Source of the DNA: Solirubrobacterales bacterium
GTDB lineage: Bacteria > Actinomycetota > Thermoleophilia > Solirubrobacterales > 70-9
Length of the DNA stretch: 64,000 bases
Reading direction: 5' to 3'
Assembly (NCBI GenBank): GCA_035573435.1
Contig: DATMZR010000006.1
Coordinates: forward strand, 186,001 to 250,000
The translations under genes and the position numbers were made by a program. The notes beneath the pieces were generated by a model. It saw only the letters and a list, made by a program, of their open reading frames with translations. It was not told the DNA's origin and did no database searches. Below, piece by piece: positions 1-9,051 of this stretch (within the stretch, counting starts at the first letter, position 1; the number at the start of each line of letters is the position of its first letter).

Positions 1-9
1 GGCAAGGGC

Positions 10-966
10 TTGGCGCGCAAGCAGCTCACGCTCGACAACACCGTCGCCGCCGAGCTCGCGGGATCCGAGGACGCTGTGCTCAGGGAGCTCGAGGGCAGGA
101 TCGGTTGCGACCTGCATCTGCGCGGCAACGTGCTGACCCTGGACGGCGAGGAAGGGGAGGTCCGGGACGCCGCCGCGGTCGTCGAGGAGCTGGTGGGCCT
201 GATCGAACGTGGGCACGACGTGGCGCCGGCGACGATCGACACGGTCGCAGGCGCGATGGATGCCAGCCAGCGACCGGCGGAGATCCTCGAGGACGTGATC
301 TGGCGCCACCGGAGCATGAGGGTGGCACCGAAGACGGTCAACCAGAAGCGCTACGTGGACTCGATCCGTGACCACACCGTGACCTTCGGGATCGGCCCCG
401 CCGGAACCGGGAAGACCTTTCTCGCGGTCGCGATGGCGGTCGCCGCACTCGACGCCCGGGAGGTGAACCGGATCATTCTCACCCGTCCTGCGGTCGAGGC
501 TGGAGAGCGCCTCGGGTTCCTGCCGGGAGACATCCAGGCCAAGGTGGACCCGTACCTGCGACCGCTGTTCGATGCCCTGTACGACATGCTCGACCCGGAG
601 CGGGTCAGCACCTACTTCGACCGCGGGATCATCGAGGTGGCACCGCTCGCGTTCATGCGGGGCCGGACCCTCAACGACTCGTTCGTGATCCTGGACGAGG
701 CTCAGAACACGAGCCCCGAGCAGATGAAGATGTTCCTGACCCGGCTGGGCTTCGGCTCCAAGATGGTGGTCACCGGCGACATCACCCAGATCGACCTGCC
801 ACAGGACCAGCGCTCCGGCCTGGTGGTGATCGGGGAGATCCTCGCGAAGGTCGACGACATCTCCTTCGTGCGCTTCGGTGGCGAGGACGTGGTCCGCCAC
901 CAGCTCGTGCAGAGCATCGTCGCCGCCTACGGCGAGTACGAGCGGGACAGCCGCGAGAGGACTTGA
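10..966 (+). CDS. phoH: PhoH-family ATPase
   Basis: Cytoplasmic P-loop NTPase of the PhoH/YbeZ family, thought to act in RNA metabolism together with YbeY. The Walker A motif GPAGTGKT lies near residue 130 and the Walker B segment VILDEAQN near residue 225; TGDITQIDLP follows, as in the family. The length (318 residues) is typical. The TTG start at 10 is the first one visible, but the frame is open to the window edge, so the true start may lie upstream. Its TGA overlaps the ybeY start by 4 nt, the classic phoH-ybeY-era order. The identification is firm; the start is not. Confidence 0.93.
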   Translation: MARKQLTLDNTVAAELAGSEDAVLRELEGRIGCDLHLRGNVLTLDGEEGEVRDAAAVVEELVGLIERGHDVAPATIDTVAGAMDASQRPAEILEDVIWRHRSMRVAPKTVNQKRYVDSIRDHTVTFGIGPAGTGKTFLAVAMAVAALDAREVNRIILTRPAVEAGERLGFLPGDIQAKVDPYLRPLFDALYDMLDPERVSTYFDRGIIEVAPLAFMRGRTLNDSFVILDEAQNTSPEQMKMFLTRLGFGSKMVVTGDITQIDLPQDQRSGLVVIGEILAKVDDISFVRFGGEDVVRHQLVQSIVAAYGEYERDSRERT

Positions 967-1343
967 TCCCGGCCCCCCTGGATCTTGCGGACGTCCCCGG
1001 GAAGCTCCGGCCCGCCGCCAGCGCGGCCCTGCGGGCCGCGGGAATCGCCGAGGGGCACCTCTCGGTGGAGCTGGTGCCGTCAGAACGGATCCACGAGCTG
1101 AACCGGGAGCATCGGGGGCGCGACGAGCCCACCGACGTGCTCTCGTTTCCGATCGACGGGGCCGAACGCGTGGCTGGCCCAAGGGAGCTCGGCGATGTCG
1201 TCATCTGCCCGGAACACGCCGGCGACCTCAATCGGGCGACCGTCCACGGCGTTCTCCATCTGTGCGGCTACGACCACGAGGCCGATGCTGGGGAGATGCT
1301 GGCTCTCGAGGCCGAGCTGATGCAGGCGCTCGGGCGACCGTGA
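963..1343 (+). CDS. ybeY: Endoribonuclease YbeY (rRNA maturation factor)
   Basis: Single-strand-specific metallo-endoribonuclease used in 16S rRNA 3'-end maturation and ribosome quality control. The diagnostic zinc-binding motif HGVLHLCGYDH supplies three histidines near residues 95-105, followed by EADAGEM. At 126 residues it is somewhat shorter than usual (about 150), with the loss in the N-terminal half. The TTG start at 963 sits inside the phoH stop (TTGA), implying translational coupling, and the gene's own stop overlaps era by 4 nt. Confidence 0.93.
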   Translation: MIPAPLDLADVPGKLRPAASAALRAAGIAEGHLSVELVPSERIHELNREHRGRDEPTDVLSFPIDGAERVAGPRELGDVVICPEHAGDLNRATVHGVLHLCGYDHEADAGEMLALEAELMQALGRP

Positions 1344-2242
1344 CTCGCTCCGGCTTCGTCGGCCTCGCCGGGCGCCCCAATGTCGGCAAGTCGACGCTGG
1401 TCAACGCGATCGTGGGCGCCAAGGTGGCGATCGTCTCCGACCGTCCCCAAACCACCCGTCGAGCAATTCGCGGAATCGCCACGGATGAGTCCGCGGGTTG
1501 GCAGATGGTCCTCGTGGACCTGCCCGGCGTGCAGCGGCCACGCGATTCGCTCACCAAGCGAATGCAGCGCCGGGTGGAGCGCGAGCTGCGCGACGCCGAC
1601 GCCGCGCTGCTCGTCGTCGACGGGCATCAGGGAGTCGGTCCCGGCGACAGGTTCATCGCCAGGGCGCTCTTGGGCGCGAAGCAGGGCACGCCGATCGTCT
1701 GCGCCGTCAACAAGTGCGATCGCCTCCGCAGCCCGCAGACCGCTGCCGCGCTGGCCGCGGCCGCCGAGCTCGAGGCTGTGGACGAGCTGTTTCCCATCAG
1801 CGCGCGGACGGGAGCGGGACTGGAACCGCTGACCGCCCAGCTCGCCTCGCTGCTCCCGGAGGGGCCGTTCCTCTATCCGCCAGAGGACCGGTCAGACCTG
1901 CGGAGCGAGGTCCATCTCGCCGAGCTGGTGCGGGAGCAGGTGCTGCGCCGCACTCGCGAGGAGATCCCGCACGCGGTCGAGGTGGAGGTCGGCGAGCTCC
2001 AGCGGCGCGAGCGCGCGCAGGGGACTCTGGTCGAGGTGCACGCCGAGCTCTGGGTCGAGACCCAATCCCAGAAGGGGATCCTGGTCGGGAAAGGAGGGCG
2101 GATGGTGCGCGAGATCGGCACCGCGGCGCGCAAGGAGCTCGAGCGAGAGCTCGGAGCCCAGGTGTTCCTCGATCTTCAGGTCAGGGTTCGCGAGCATTGG
2201 CGCCGCGACGACGCCCTGCTCGACCGGATCGGCATCGAGTGA
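1340..2242 (+). CDS. era: GTPase Era
   Basis: Ribosome-assembly GTPase that binds the 3' end of 16S rRNA. G1 is GRPNVGKS near residue 10, G3 DLPG near residue 60, G4 NKCD near residue 125 and G5 SAR near residue 153. A C-terminal KH domain contains GKGGRMVREIG. Length is 300 residues, typical for Era. The frame is open well upstream, but the GTG at 1340 overlaps the ybeY TGA (GTGA) and starts the protein directly before the G1 motif, so it was chosen. Third gene of the phoH-ybeY-era operon. Confidence 0.95.
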   Translation: MTRSGFVGLAGRPNVGKSTLVNAIVGAKVAIVSDRPQTTRRAIRGIATDESAGWQMVLVDLPGVQRPRDSLTKRMQRRVERELRDADAALLVVDGHQGVGPGDRFIARALLGAKQGTPIVCAVNKCDRLRSPQTAAALAAAAELEAVDELFPISARTGAGLEPLTAQLASLLPEGPFLYPPEDRSDLRSEVHLAELVREQVLRRTREEIPHAVEVEVGELQRRERAQGTLVEVHAELWVETQSQKGILVGKGGRMVREIGTAARKELERELGAQVFLDLQVRVREHWRRDDALLDRIGIE

Positions 2243-2347
2243 TCGGTCCGAGCCGCCGCGCTCGCAAATACCGGGAACCTGGTATCAGTCGAAGACGGAA
2301 TCCAGCCGATACAGATGATGAAGTCAAACCGGTCAGAGGAGTCACGG

Positions 2348-4129
2348 GTGGATTCAGGCAACAGTAGGCGCTTGGCGCCGTTCGCGCTCGTTGCCGTGGC
2401 GGCGTTCGTGGCAGTGCTCGTTGTCGGCACCCGCTCGCGAACAGGCGAGCTGGTTGCGGCCGCGCTGCTCCTGCCTGCCCTGATTGCGTCCGTCTACCTG
2501 GTGCCGTGGTGGCGGCTCCCGGCCTGGGTGCAGGCGGCTCCGCCGCTGCTCTACTTCGCGATCGTCGCCCTGCTTCGAGACGCAGCGGGGGCCGACACGT
2601 CGATCTTCGCCCCGCTGGTGATCCTGCCCGTGTTCTGGTTCGCGCTGTACGGCACCCGGCCCCAGCTGCTCTTCTCCGTGGCGGGGGTGTGGGTGACCCT
2701 GGCCGCGCCCGCTCTGATCGTCGGCGCGCCGGACTACCCACCTCGGGACGAGCTCATCCGCGCTCTCCTCTGGCTGCTGATCGCAGGCGGCGTGGGCTTT
2801 GCCGTCCACCGACTGATGCTCGAGGTTCGCGCTCGGTTCATCGAGTATCGATCGATTCTCGAGACCGCTCACGAATCTTTCATCGCGGCCGGGCCAGATG
2901 GCCGGATCGTCGACTGGAACGAGCAAGCCGAGCGCGACTTCGGCTGGTCTCGCGGCGAGGTGATCGGGTGCGACCTCGCCGACACCGTGATCCCGCCGCG
3001 TTTCCGGGGCGTGTACCGCGAGGGCTTCGAAGAGCTCCTGCGCTCCGGTGACCACACGGTTCTCGGCCGGCGCTTCGAGATGCCGGCCATGCGCCGGGAC
3101 GGCCGGCAATTCCCGGTGGAGATCACCGTTTCCGCGCTGCCGACCGATGGCGGCTACAGGCTCAACGCCTTCCTGCATGACATCTCCGAGCGCCGCAAGA
3201 GCGAGCGGGCGCTCCGCGAGGCAGAGGAGCGTTTCCGGCGCTCCTTCGACGACAGCGCAGCCGGAATGGCGATCGTGAGCACAGAGGGGAAATGGCTCCA
3301 GGTCAATCAGGCGCTCGCCGACCTCACCGCGTATCCGAAGGAGGAGCTCACCGGGATGTCCTTCGCGGACATCACCCACCCGGACGATGTGGACGCCGAG
3401 GTCGCGGCCCTCGAGCAACTCGTCGCCGGCGAACGGCGACGGTACGTGACCGAGAAGCGCTATCTCCGCGCGGACGAGCGCCTCGTCTGGGTATCGCTGA
3501 GCCTCTCTCCCGTTCGCGACGAGCTCGGCGACACCCTGTACCTGATCTCCCACATGCAGGACGTCACCGAGCGTAAGAGGACCGAGGAGAGGCTCGCCCA
3601 TCAAGCCATGCACGACCCGCTGACGGGCCTGCCGAACCGCACCTTGTTCACCGACCGGATGCAGCTCGCCAAGGCGCGCCTCGGGCGAGGGGGCACCCTG
3701 GCGCTCATGTTCTGCGACTTGGACCACTTCAAGGCCGTCAACGACAGCTTTGGGCACGACGCGGGCGATCGAACCCTGATGGAGGTGGCCGACAGGCTGC
3801 GCTCGGTCCTGCGACCCAGCGACACCGTGTCCAGGTTCGGCGGTGACGAGTTCGCGTTGCTCTGTGAGGGAGTGGACGCCGAGGCGGCGGAGAGGATCGC
3901 CTCGCGGATCGCCGAGGCGTTCGCGGTGCCGTTCGTGGTCGATGGCAACGAGATTTCGTTGAGGACGAGCACCGGAATCGCCCTCACGAGCAATCCCGAT
4001 GTCGACATCGACGAGCTGATGGGCGATGCGGACCTCGCCATGTACGCGGCGAAGCAGGGTGGCGGCGGGCGTCACGCCATGTTCGGGCACGACCTCGGCG
4101 CTCGGGTTGCCCCGCCGTCCCGCTCGTAA
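2348..4129 (+). CDS. Membrane PAS-PAS-GGDEF diguanylate cyclase
   Basis: Predicted to make cyclic di-GMP at the membrane. About five hydrophobic segments fill residues 8-160, followed by two PAS domains (about 165-280 and 290-410) each ending in a PAC-like DI/DVTER segment, then a GGDEF domain. The active-site motif is intact (RFGGDEFAL). An RxxD product-inhibition site (RPSD) sits exactly five residues before GGDEF, so feedback inhibition is likely. No EAL domain follows. The GTG start at 2348 has AGAGGAG six bases upstream; an ATG at 2315 is possible but lacks such a site. The signal sensed is unknown. Confidence 0.9.
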   Translation: MDSGNSRRLAPFALVAVAAFVAVLVVGTRSRTGELVAAALLLPALIASVYLVPWWRLPAWVQAAPPLLYFAIVALLRDAAGADTSIFAPLVILPVFWFALYGTRPQLLFSVAGVWVTLAAPALIVGAPDYPPRDELIRALLWLLIAGGVGFAVHRLMLEVRARFIEYRSILETAHESFIAAGPDGRIVDWNEQAERDFGWSRGEVIGCDLADTVIPPRFRGVYREGFEELLRSGDHTVLGRRFEMPAMRRDGRQFPVEITVSALPTDGGYRLNAFLHDISERRKSERALREAEERFRRSFDDSAAGMAIVSTEGKWLQVNQALADLTAYPKEELTGMSFADITHPDDVDAEVAALEQLVAGERRRYVTEKRYLRADERLVWVSLSLSPVRDELGDTLYLISHMQDVTERKRTEERLAHQAMHDPLTGLPNRTLFTDRMQLAKARLGRGGTLALMFCDLDHFKAVNDSFGHDAGDRTLMEVADRLRSVLRPSDTVSRFGGDEFALLCEGVDAEAAERIASRIAEAFAVPFVVDGNEISLRTSTGIALTSNPDVDIDELMGDADLAMYAAKQGGGGRHAMFGHDLGARVAPPSRS

Positions 4130-4139
4130 ACTGCTCCAA

Positions 4140-4802
4140 ATGACGCAGTCATCGCCGCTTGGGGCGGTCCGCTTCGACGAGCAGGGCTTGGTGCCCTGCG
4201 TAACGCAGGATTGGCGCACGGGCGAGGTGCTGACGCTCGCCTACATGAACGACGAGGCGCTGGAGCGCACCCGCGCCACGGGAGAGGTCCACTTCTACAG
4301 CCGCTCCCGCAAGGAGATCTGGCACAAGGGCCAGACCTCGGGCAACGTCCAGCGCGTGCGGCAGATCCGCTACGACTGCGACGGCGATGCTCTCGTTGCC
4401 CTGGTCGATCCGGCGGGCCCCGCCTGCCACACGGGTCAGCGCTCGTGCTTCTACCGCGACCTCGAGGGAAGCGCGGACCCGGCCGAGGACGCCCCACCCG
4501 CCGCCGGGGAGCCCACCCCCGCCGCGTATGAGGCCCTGTCCGTCCTCGAGAGGACCCTGCTCGACCGCCGCGAGCGCCGTCCCGACGGCTCGTACACCGT
4601 TGAGCTCCTCGACGACCCGTCACGGCTCGTGGACAAGGTGCGCGAGGAGGCGGACGAGGTGTCCCGCGCCGCCGGCTCGGAGTCCGATGAGCGGGTGACC
4701 GAGGAGGCCGCTGACGTTCTCTACCACCTGAACGTGCTCCTGGCCTCACGCGGGATCCCGATCGCGTCGGCGCTCGAGATCCTGAACGGCCGACGCCGTT
4801 GA
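4140..4802 (+). CDS. hisI: Bifunctional histidine biosynthesis protein HisIE
   Basis: Fused phosphoribosyl-AMP cyclohydrolase (HisI) and phosphoribosyl-ATP pyrophosphatase (HisE), steps 2 and 3 of histidine synthesis. The N-terminal half has the HisI signatures [20 protein letters not shown] and a metal-binding [12 protein letters not shown]...[10 protein letters not shown] region. After a proline-rich linker (about residues 115-130) the HisE half has [13 protein letters not shown] and [14 protein letters not shown]. The ATG at 4140 follows the cyclase stop by 10 nt. The stop overlaps trpE by 4 nt, linking a histidine gene translationally to the tryptophan cluster. Confidence 0.93.
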   Translation: MTQSSPLGAVRFDEQGLVPCVTQDWRTGEVLTLAYMNDEALERTRATGEVHFYSRSRKEIWHKGQTSGNVQRVRQIRYDCDGDALVALVDPAGPACHTGQRSCFYRDLEGSADPAEDAPPAAGEPTPAAYEALSVLERTLLDRRERRPDGSYTVELLDDPSRLVDKVREEADEVSRAAGSESDERVTEEAADVLYHLNVLLASRGIPIASALEILNGRRR

Positions 4803-6370
4803 GCGCCCCGGAGCGCGACGCCGGCCCGATGGCCATCAGCGCCGAGCCCTCGCTCGATCTCGACCCGAGCTTGGAGCGGGCGCGCGAGCTGGCACGCGAG
4901 GGAAACGCCATCCCGGTTCGCCTCTCGTTCGTCGACGACTGCGAGACCCCGGTCTCGGCCTTCCTCAAGCTGCGAACGGACGGCCCCTGCTTCCTGTTCG
5001 AGTCCGCAGAGCAGGGTCGCCTGGGCCGCTACTCGTTTCTCGGCTTCCGGCCCAGATCGGTGCTGCGCTGGCAGGACGGCGTGCTGAGCGAGTGGCCGGG
5101 CGACGCGACCGCCGGCACCGAGCCGGCCGCCCGACACGATGCCCCCGATCCCTACGCCGCGGTCAGCGAGCACCTCGGCCGTTACCGGCTGGCGCCGGTG
5201 AACGACCTGCCCCCGTTCGCGGGGGGCGCCGTCGGATTCTTCGGCTACGACCTGGTTCGCACCGTGGAGCCGCTCGGCGAGCCGAACCCCGACCCGATCG
5301 GGCTCCCGGACATGGCGCTGATGGTCAGCGACGTGCTGGTCGTGTTCGATCACATGCGGCACGAGCTGACCCTGCTGGCCTACGCGTTCCTCGACGAGGG
5401 AACGGACGTGGACATGGCCTACGCCAGGGCAGCCGACGTCCTTTCGGACCTGCGGGAGCGCCTCCGCGGGCCCGTACCGCGGGCGCCAAGGATGGCTCCC
5501 CGGGACGCCCCTGCGGGCACTCCCGTGCCGGAGTTCACCTCGAACATGAGCCGCGAGCAGTTCGAGGACAACGTGCGCCGGATCATCGAGTACATCCACG
5601 CCGGCGACGCCTTTCAGGTCGTCCCGTCGCAGCGCTTCTCGGCCCCCGCGCCGGTGGAGCCCTTCTCGATCTACCGCGGCCTGCGCGCGATCAACCCGTC
5701 GCCGTACATGTACTTTCTCGACTTCGGCGACTTCCAGCTGGCCGGCGCCTCGCCCGAGCCCCTGGTCAAGATCACCGGCCGCCACATCGAGACGCGGCCC
5801 ATCGCTGGCACCTACCCGCGCGGTGGGAGCGAGGAGGAGGACCGCCAGCGAGCAGAGGAGCTCTTGCGCGACCCCAAGGAGCGCGCGGAGCACGTGATGC
5901 TGGTCGACCTGGGGCGCAACGACCTGGGCCGCGTCTGCGAGTACGGGTCGGTGCAGGTGGACGAGCTGATGGCGGTCGAGGCCTACTCGCACGTGCTCCA
6001 CATCGTCAGCCAGGTCTCAGGCCAGCTTCGCCCCGAGGTCACCGCGATGGAGGCCCTGCGGGCGGTGCTGCCGGCGGGGACGCTCTCCGGGGCGCCCAAG
6101 GTCAGGGCGATGCAGATCATCGACGAGCTCGAGCCCCACAAACGCGGCTCCTACGGCGGCGCCGTCGGATACGTGGGCTTCACAGGCGACCTCGACACCG
6201 CGATCCACATCCGCACCGTGGTGGTGAAGGACGGGCTCGTTCACGTGCAGGCCGGTGGCGGCACCGTGGCGGACGCGAAGCCGGACTACGAGTACGACGA
6301 GTCGGTGACGAAGGCGAAGGCGATCTTCCGTGCTGTAGAACTGGCCGTGAACCAGTCGGACTGGCCATGA
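4799..6370 (+). CDS. trpE: Anthranilate synthase component I
   Basis: Converts chorismate plus ammonia to anthranilate, the committed step of tryptophan synthesis. The N-terminal region holds [14 protein letters not shown], resembling the allosteric tryptophan site, so feedback inhibition is likely. The catalytic chorismate domain carries [23 protein letters not shown] and [18 protein letters not shown]. Length 523 residues, normal for TrpE. The TTG at 4799 overlaps the hisIE stop (TTGA); an in-frame ATG at 4829 is a weaker alternative. The stop overlaps trpG by 4 nt, as expected for two subunits made in equal amounts. Confidence 0.95.
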   Translation: MSAPERDAGPMAISAEPSLDLDPSLERARELAREGNAIPVRLSFVDDCETPVSAFLKLRTDGPCFLFESAEQGRLGRYSFLGFRPRSVLRWQDGVLSEWPGDATAGTEPAARHDAPDPYAAVSEHLGRYRLAPVNDLPPFAGGAVGFFGYDLVRTVEPLGEPNPDPIGLPDMALMVSDVLVVFDHMRHELTLLAYAFLDEGTDVDMAYARAADVLSDLRERLRGPVPRAPRMAPRDAPAGTPVPEFTSNMSREQFEDNVRRIIEYIHAGDAFQVVPSQRFSAPAPVEPFSIYRGLRAINPSPYMYFLDFGDFQLAGASPEPLVKITGRHIETRPIAGTYPRGGSEEEDRQRAEELLRDPKERAEHVMLVDLGRNDLGRVCEYGSVQVDELMAVEAYSHVLHIVSQVSGQLRPEVTAMEALRAVLPAGTLSGAPKVRAMQIIDELEPHKRGSYGGAVGYVGFTGDLDTAIHIRTVVVKDGLVHVQAGGGTVADAKPDYEYDESVTKAKAIFRAVELAVNQSDWP

Positions 6371-6924
6371 AGACCCTCGTGATCGACAACTACGACAGCT
6401 TCACCTACAACCTGGTGCAGTACCTCGGCGAGCTCGGGACTGAGGTGGACGTAGTGCGAAACGACAAGGCAACAGTCGAGGAACTCCTCGGTCGGAGCCC
6501 CGACCGGCTGGTGATCTCGCCCGGGCCCTGCACCCCGGCGGACGCCGGCGTCTCGATCGAGGCGGCGGAGGCCTTTCCCAAGGCCGGGGTTCCCACCCTG
6601 GGCGTCTGCCTGGGCCACCAGTCCATGGTCGAGGCGTTCGGCGGGCGAACGATCCGCGGCGAGCCGATCCACGGCAAGGACGCCGAGATCGAGCACGACG
6701 GCCGGGGCGTTCTACGTGGGTTGGAAAGCCCGCTTCGCGCCGGGCGCTATCACTCGCTGGTCGCCGACCCCGAGCTTCCCGACGAGCTCGAGCTCACCGC
6801 CACGCTGGAGGACGTGGTGATGGGCGTGCGCCATCGTGAGCTGCCCGTGGAGGGCGTGCAGTTCCACCCTGAGTCCGTGCTCACGCCCCGCGGAATGGAC
6901 ATCCTCCGAAACTTCCTTTCCTAG
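6367..6924 (+). CDS. trpG: Anthranilate synthase component II (glutamine amidotransferase)
   Basis: Class I glutamine amidotransferase subunit that delivers ammonia to TrpE. It starts with the family-typical [19 protein letters not shown], has the nucleophile cysteine in GVCLGHQ (about residue 82) and the His/Glu pair in VQFHPES near the C-terminus. Length 185 residues. In many bacteria one such subunit also serves 4-aminobenzoate synthesis (PabA); no pabB is visible here, so a dual role is possible but not shown. The ATG at 6367 overlaps the trpE stop (ATGA). Confidence 0.94.
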   Translation: MKTLVIDNYDSFTYNLVQYLGELGTEVDVVRNDKATVEELLGRSPDRLVISPGPCTPADAGVSIEAAEAFPKAGVPTLGVCLGHQSMVEAFGGRTIRGEPIHGKDAEIEHDGRGVLRGLESPLRAGRYHSLVADPELPDELELTATLEDVVMGVRHRELPVEGVQFHPESVLTPRGMDILRNFLS

Positions 6925-6945
6925 CCCTCCAGGAAGCCACGCTCG

Positions 6946-7971
6946 ATGCCAAACGACGTCCTCACCCGCGCCATCGACGCCGTCTGCTCCGGCACGCACC
7001 TGACCGCCGACCACGCGTCGGCGGTGCTCGACGAGATCATGGAGGGCAGGGTCGCGGACGTCCAGACCGCTGCCTTCCTGGTCGCGCTGCGTGCCAAGGG
7101 CGAGACGGTCGCCGAGCTGGTCGGGCTGGCGCGGACCATGCGGCGCCTGGCCGCCGAAGTCGCCGTCGCCCGCCACGACCTCGTCGATACGGCCGGTACC
7201 GGAGGCGGCCCCTCCACCTTCAACGTCTCGACCGCCGCCGCGCTGGTCGCAGCGGGAGCAGGATGCGCGGTTGCCAAGCACGGCAATCGCTCCAGCACCA
7301 GCCGCTGCGGCTCCGCGGACCTGCTCGAGGCGCTGGGCGTGCGGATCGACCTCGGCCCGGAGCAGGTCGCCCGCTGCATCGACGAGGTGGGTTTCGGATT
7401 CATGTTCGCGCCCAGGCACCACGCCGCGATGAAGCACGTCGTTCCGGTGCGCAAGGAGTTGGCGGTCCGAACCATCTTCAACTTCCTCGGTCCGCTCACG
7501 AATCCGGCAGGGGCGACCAGGCAGCTGCTGGGTGTCTCGGACCGCCGCTACCAGGAGACGATCGCCGAGGCCCTTGTCGGTCTGGGCTGCGAGCGAGCGC
7601 TGGTCGTCTGCGCCGCCGACGACATGGACGAGATCAGCGTCAGCGTCGAGACCCGGGTGATCGAGGTGAAGGAGGGCGGCACCGAGGAGTGGTTCGTGCG
7701 GCCACAGGACGTCGGCGTCGAGCCCGCCGAGATCGAGCGGATCGCCGGCGGCACCCCCGAGGAGAACGCGGCCACCGTCACGCGTGTGCTGGACGGCGAG
7801 GATGGGCCGGCGCGTAACGTCGTGATGCTCAATGCTGGCGCGGCGATCATGGTCGGCGGCGCCGCGGCCGACTTGGCGGAGGGGATGGACCGCGCCCGGG
7901 AAGCGATCGACTCAGGCGCGGCCCGCGAGGTGCTTCGCAGGCTCATCGATCTGACCGGCGAGTTGGCCTAA
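6946..7971 (+). CDS. trpD: Anthranilate phosphoribosyltransferase
   Basis: Transfers phosphoribose from PRPP to anthranilate, the second step of tryptophan synthesis. The PRPP/magnesium signature DTAGTGGGPSTFNVSTA lies near residues 81-97, then AKHGNRSSTSRCGSADLLEA; FAPRHHAAMKHV and FNFLGPLTNPA are also conserved. Length 341 residues, normal. It follows trpG by 21 nt. A 177-nt gap then separates it from trpC, unusually long for this otherwise overlapping cluster. Confidence 0.95.
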   Translation: MPNDVLTRAIDAVCSGTHLTADHASAVLDEIMEGRVADVQTAAFLVALRAKGETVAELVGLARTMRRLAAEVAVARHDLVDTAGTGGGPSTFNVSTAAALVAAGAGCAVAKHGNRSSTSRCGSADLLEALGVRIDLGPEQVARCIDEVGFGFMFAPRHHAAMKHVVPVRKELAVRTIFNFLGPLTNPAGATRQLLGVSDRRYQETIAEALVGLGCERALVVCAADDMDEISVSVETRVIEVKEGGTEEWFVRPQDVGVEPAEIERIAGGTPEENAATVTRVLDGEDGPARNVVMLNAGAAIMVGGAAADLAEGMDRAREAIDSGAAREVLRRLIDLTGELA

Positions 7972-8015
7972 GTGGGGCCTCTCACGACGTTGCCCCCGAA
8001 GCCGCGGCCCCAGAT

Positions 8016-8030
8016 CGCCGCCATGCGGCG
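8016..8030. other. Short hairpin in the trpD-trpC gap
   Basis: Perfect 6-bp inverted repeat CGCCGC / GCGGCG with a CAT loop, inside the 177-nt space between trpD and trpC. No T-run follows, so it is not a convincing terminator. In DNA this GC-rich a stem this short can arise by chance. The rest of the gap shows no gene and no clear promoter. Confidence 0.25.
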
Positions 8031-8148
8031 TCCTCGGTCGCCTCAATAGCGCCCGGCTGTTGGGGCTCCCTGCGTCCTTGCCTGGCGACGCCTGGGTCTC
8101 GCGGCTTCAGGAACAACGCCATGAGACACCCCACTAGTCTTCAGGACG

Positions 8149-8970
8149 ATGAGCTGGCTCGAGGAGTTGGTCGCGGGCGCGCGAGAGGACGCCGGCCGCC
8201 GCAGCGAGCAGGTGCCGCAGGAGACTCTGCGCACGAGGCTGGTCACCCGCGACGGCGCCCGGCCCTTCAGCGAGGCGCTGGTGCGTCCCGGCCTCTCGCT
8301 GATCGCCGAGTTCAAGCGGCGCTCGCCGAGTGGCGGCGAGATTCGACCCGACGCCGCCGTGGCCGAGACCGTCAGAGCGTACGAGCGGGGCGGTGCCGCG
8401 GCCCTCTCCATCCTCACGGAGGAGCGCCACTTCGGAGGCTCGTTGCACGATCTGCGCGCGGCCCGGGAAGCCTGCGATCTCCCGATCCTGCGCAAGGACT
8501 TCGTCGTCGATCCGTACCAGCTCTACGAGGCGGCGGCCAACGGCGCCGACGCGGTGCTCCTGATCGTCGCGGCGCTCGACGACGAGGAGCTGGCGGCTCT
8601 TTATGCGGAGGCGAGGGCCGTCGACCTGGACTGCCTGATCGAGGTCCACGAGCAGCGCGATCTCGAGCGGGCGCTGATGATCGACGCAGACGTGATCGCG
8701 ATCAACAACCGCGACCTCACCGACTTCAGCGTCGACGTCGAGACGACCGTGGAGCTGCTCACGGATGTCCCGGCGGGAAAGACTGTCGTCTCGGAATCCG
8801 GCTACGCGGGACGCGAGCAGCTCGACGAGCTCGAGCGGATCGGCGTCGATGCCGTGTTGGTGGGGGAGACGCTGATGCGCGCCGAGGACGCCGAGGAGCG
8901 CGTTCGGGAGCTCACCCGCGACGAGGAAGCCACCCGCGAGCACTACCTGGAGCGCGCCTCCGAGGAGTGA
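8149..8970 (+). CDS. trpC: Indole-3-glycerol phosphate synthase
   Basis: Closes the indole ring in the fourth step of tryptophan synthesis; a (beta/alpha)8-barrel enzyme. Seen: the active-site motif LIAEFKRRSPSGGEI (about residues 51-65), LRKDFVVDPYQL with the catalytic lysine, INNRDLTDFSVD, and SESGYAGREQLDEL with VLVGETLMRA in the phosphate-binding end. Length 273 residues, normal. The ATG at 8149 begins the conserved N-terminus. It stands alone in its transcriptional interval, 177 nt after trpD and 81 nt before htrA. Confidence 0.95.
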   Translation: MSWLEELVAGAREDAGRRSEQVPQETLRTRLVTRDGARPFSEALVRPGLSLIAEFKRRSPSGGEIRPDAAVAETVRAYERGGAAALSILTEERHFGGSLHDLRAAREACDLPILRKDFVVDPYQLYEAAANGADAVLLIVAALDDEELAALYAEARAVDLDCLIEVHEQRDLERALMIDADVIAINNRDLTDFSVDVETTVELLTDVPAGKTVVSESGYAGREQLDELERIGVDAVLVGETLMRAEDAEERVRELTRDEEATREHYLERASEE

Positions 8971-8990
8971 CTCGGGCCCTCGACCGCGAT

Positions 8991-9029
8991 TCTTACGGTC
9001 TTTAAAGATTCCCGTTAGCCCACCTTAAG
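8991..9029 (+). promoter_or_regulatory. Direct-repeat array and palindrome upstream of htrA
   Basis: This AT-richer patch in the trpC-htrA gap holds four TTA-centred repeats (CTTACG, CTTTAA, CGTTAG, CTTAAG; TTA at 8993, 9002, 9015 and 9025) spaced 9-13 nt apart, and a perfect 10-bp palindrome TCTTTAAAGA at 8999-9008. Repeats about one helical turn apart are typical of OmpR/PhoB-type response-regulator sites, and envelope-stress proteases are often under such control. The match to any specific regulator is inference. Confidence 0.35.
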
Positions 9030-9051
9030 CGCGATCGCCGAAGCTCGGCGC

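Noticed and set aside
878-1339. N-terminal extensions of era, and likewise of trpG, trpB, tkt and pgi, through the open upstream frames
   Set aside because: The extensions lie inside the preceding real genes or are low-complexity Arg/Pro-rich sequence, and each family's normal N-terminus begins at a start with overlap or spacing typical of this genome.
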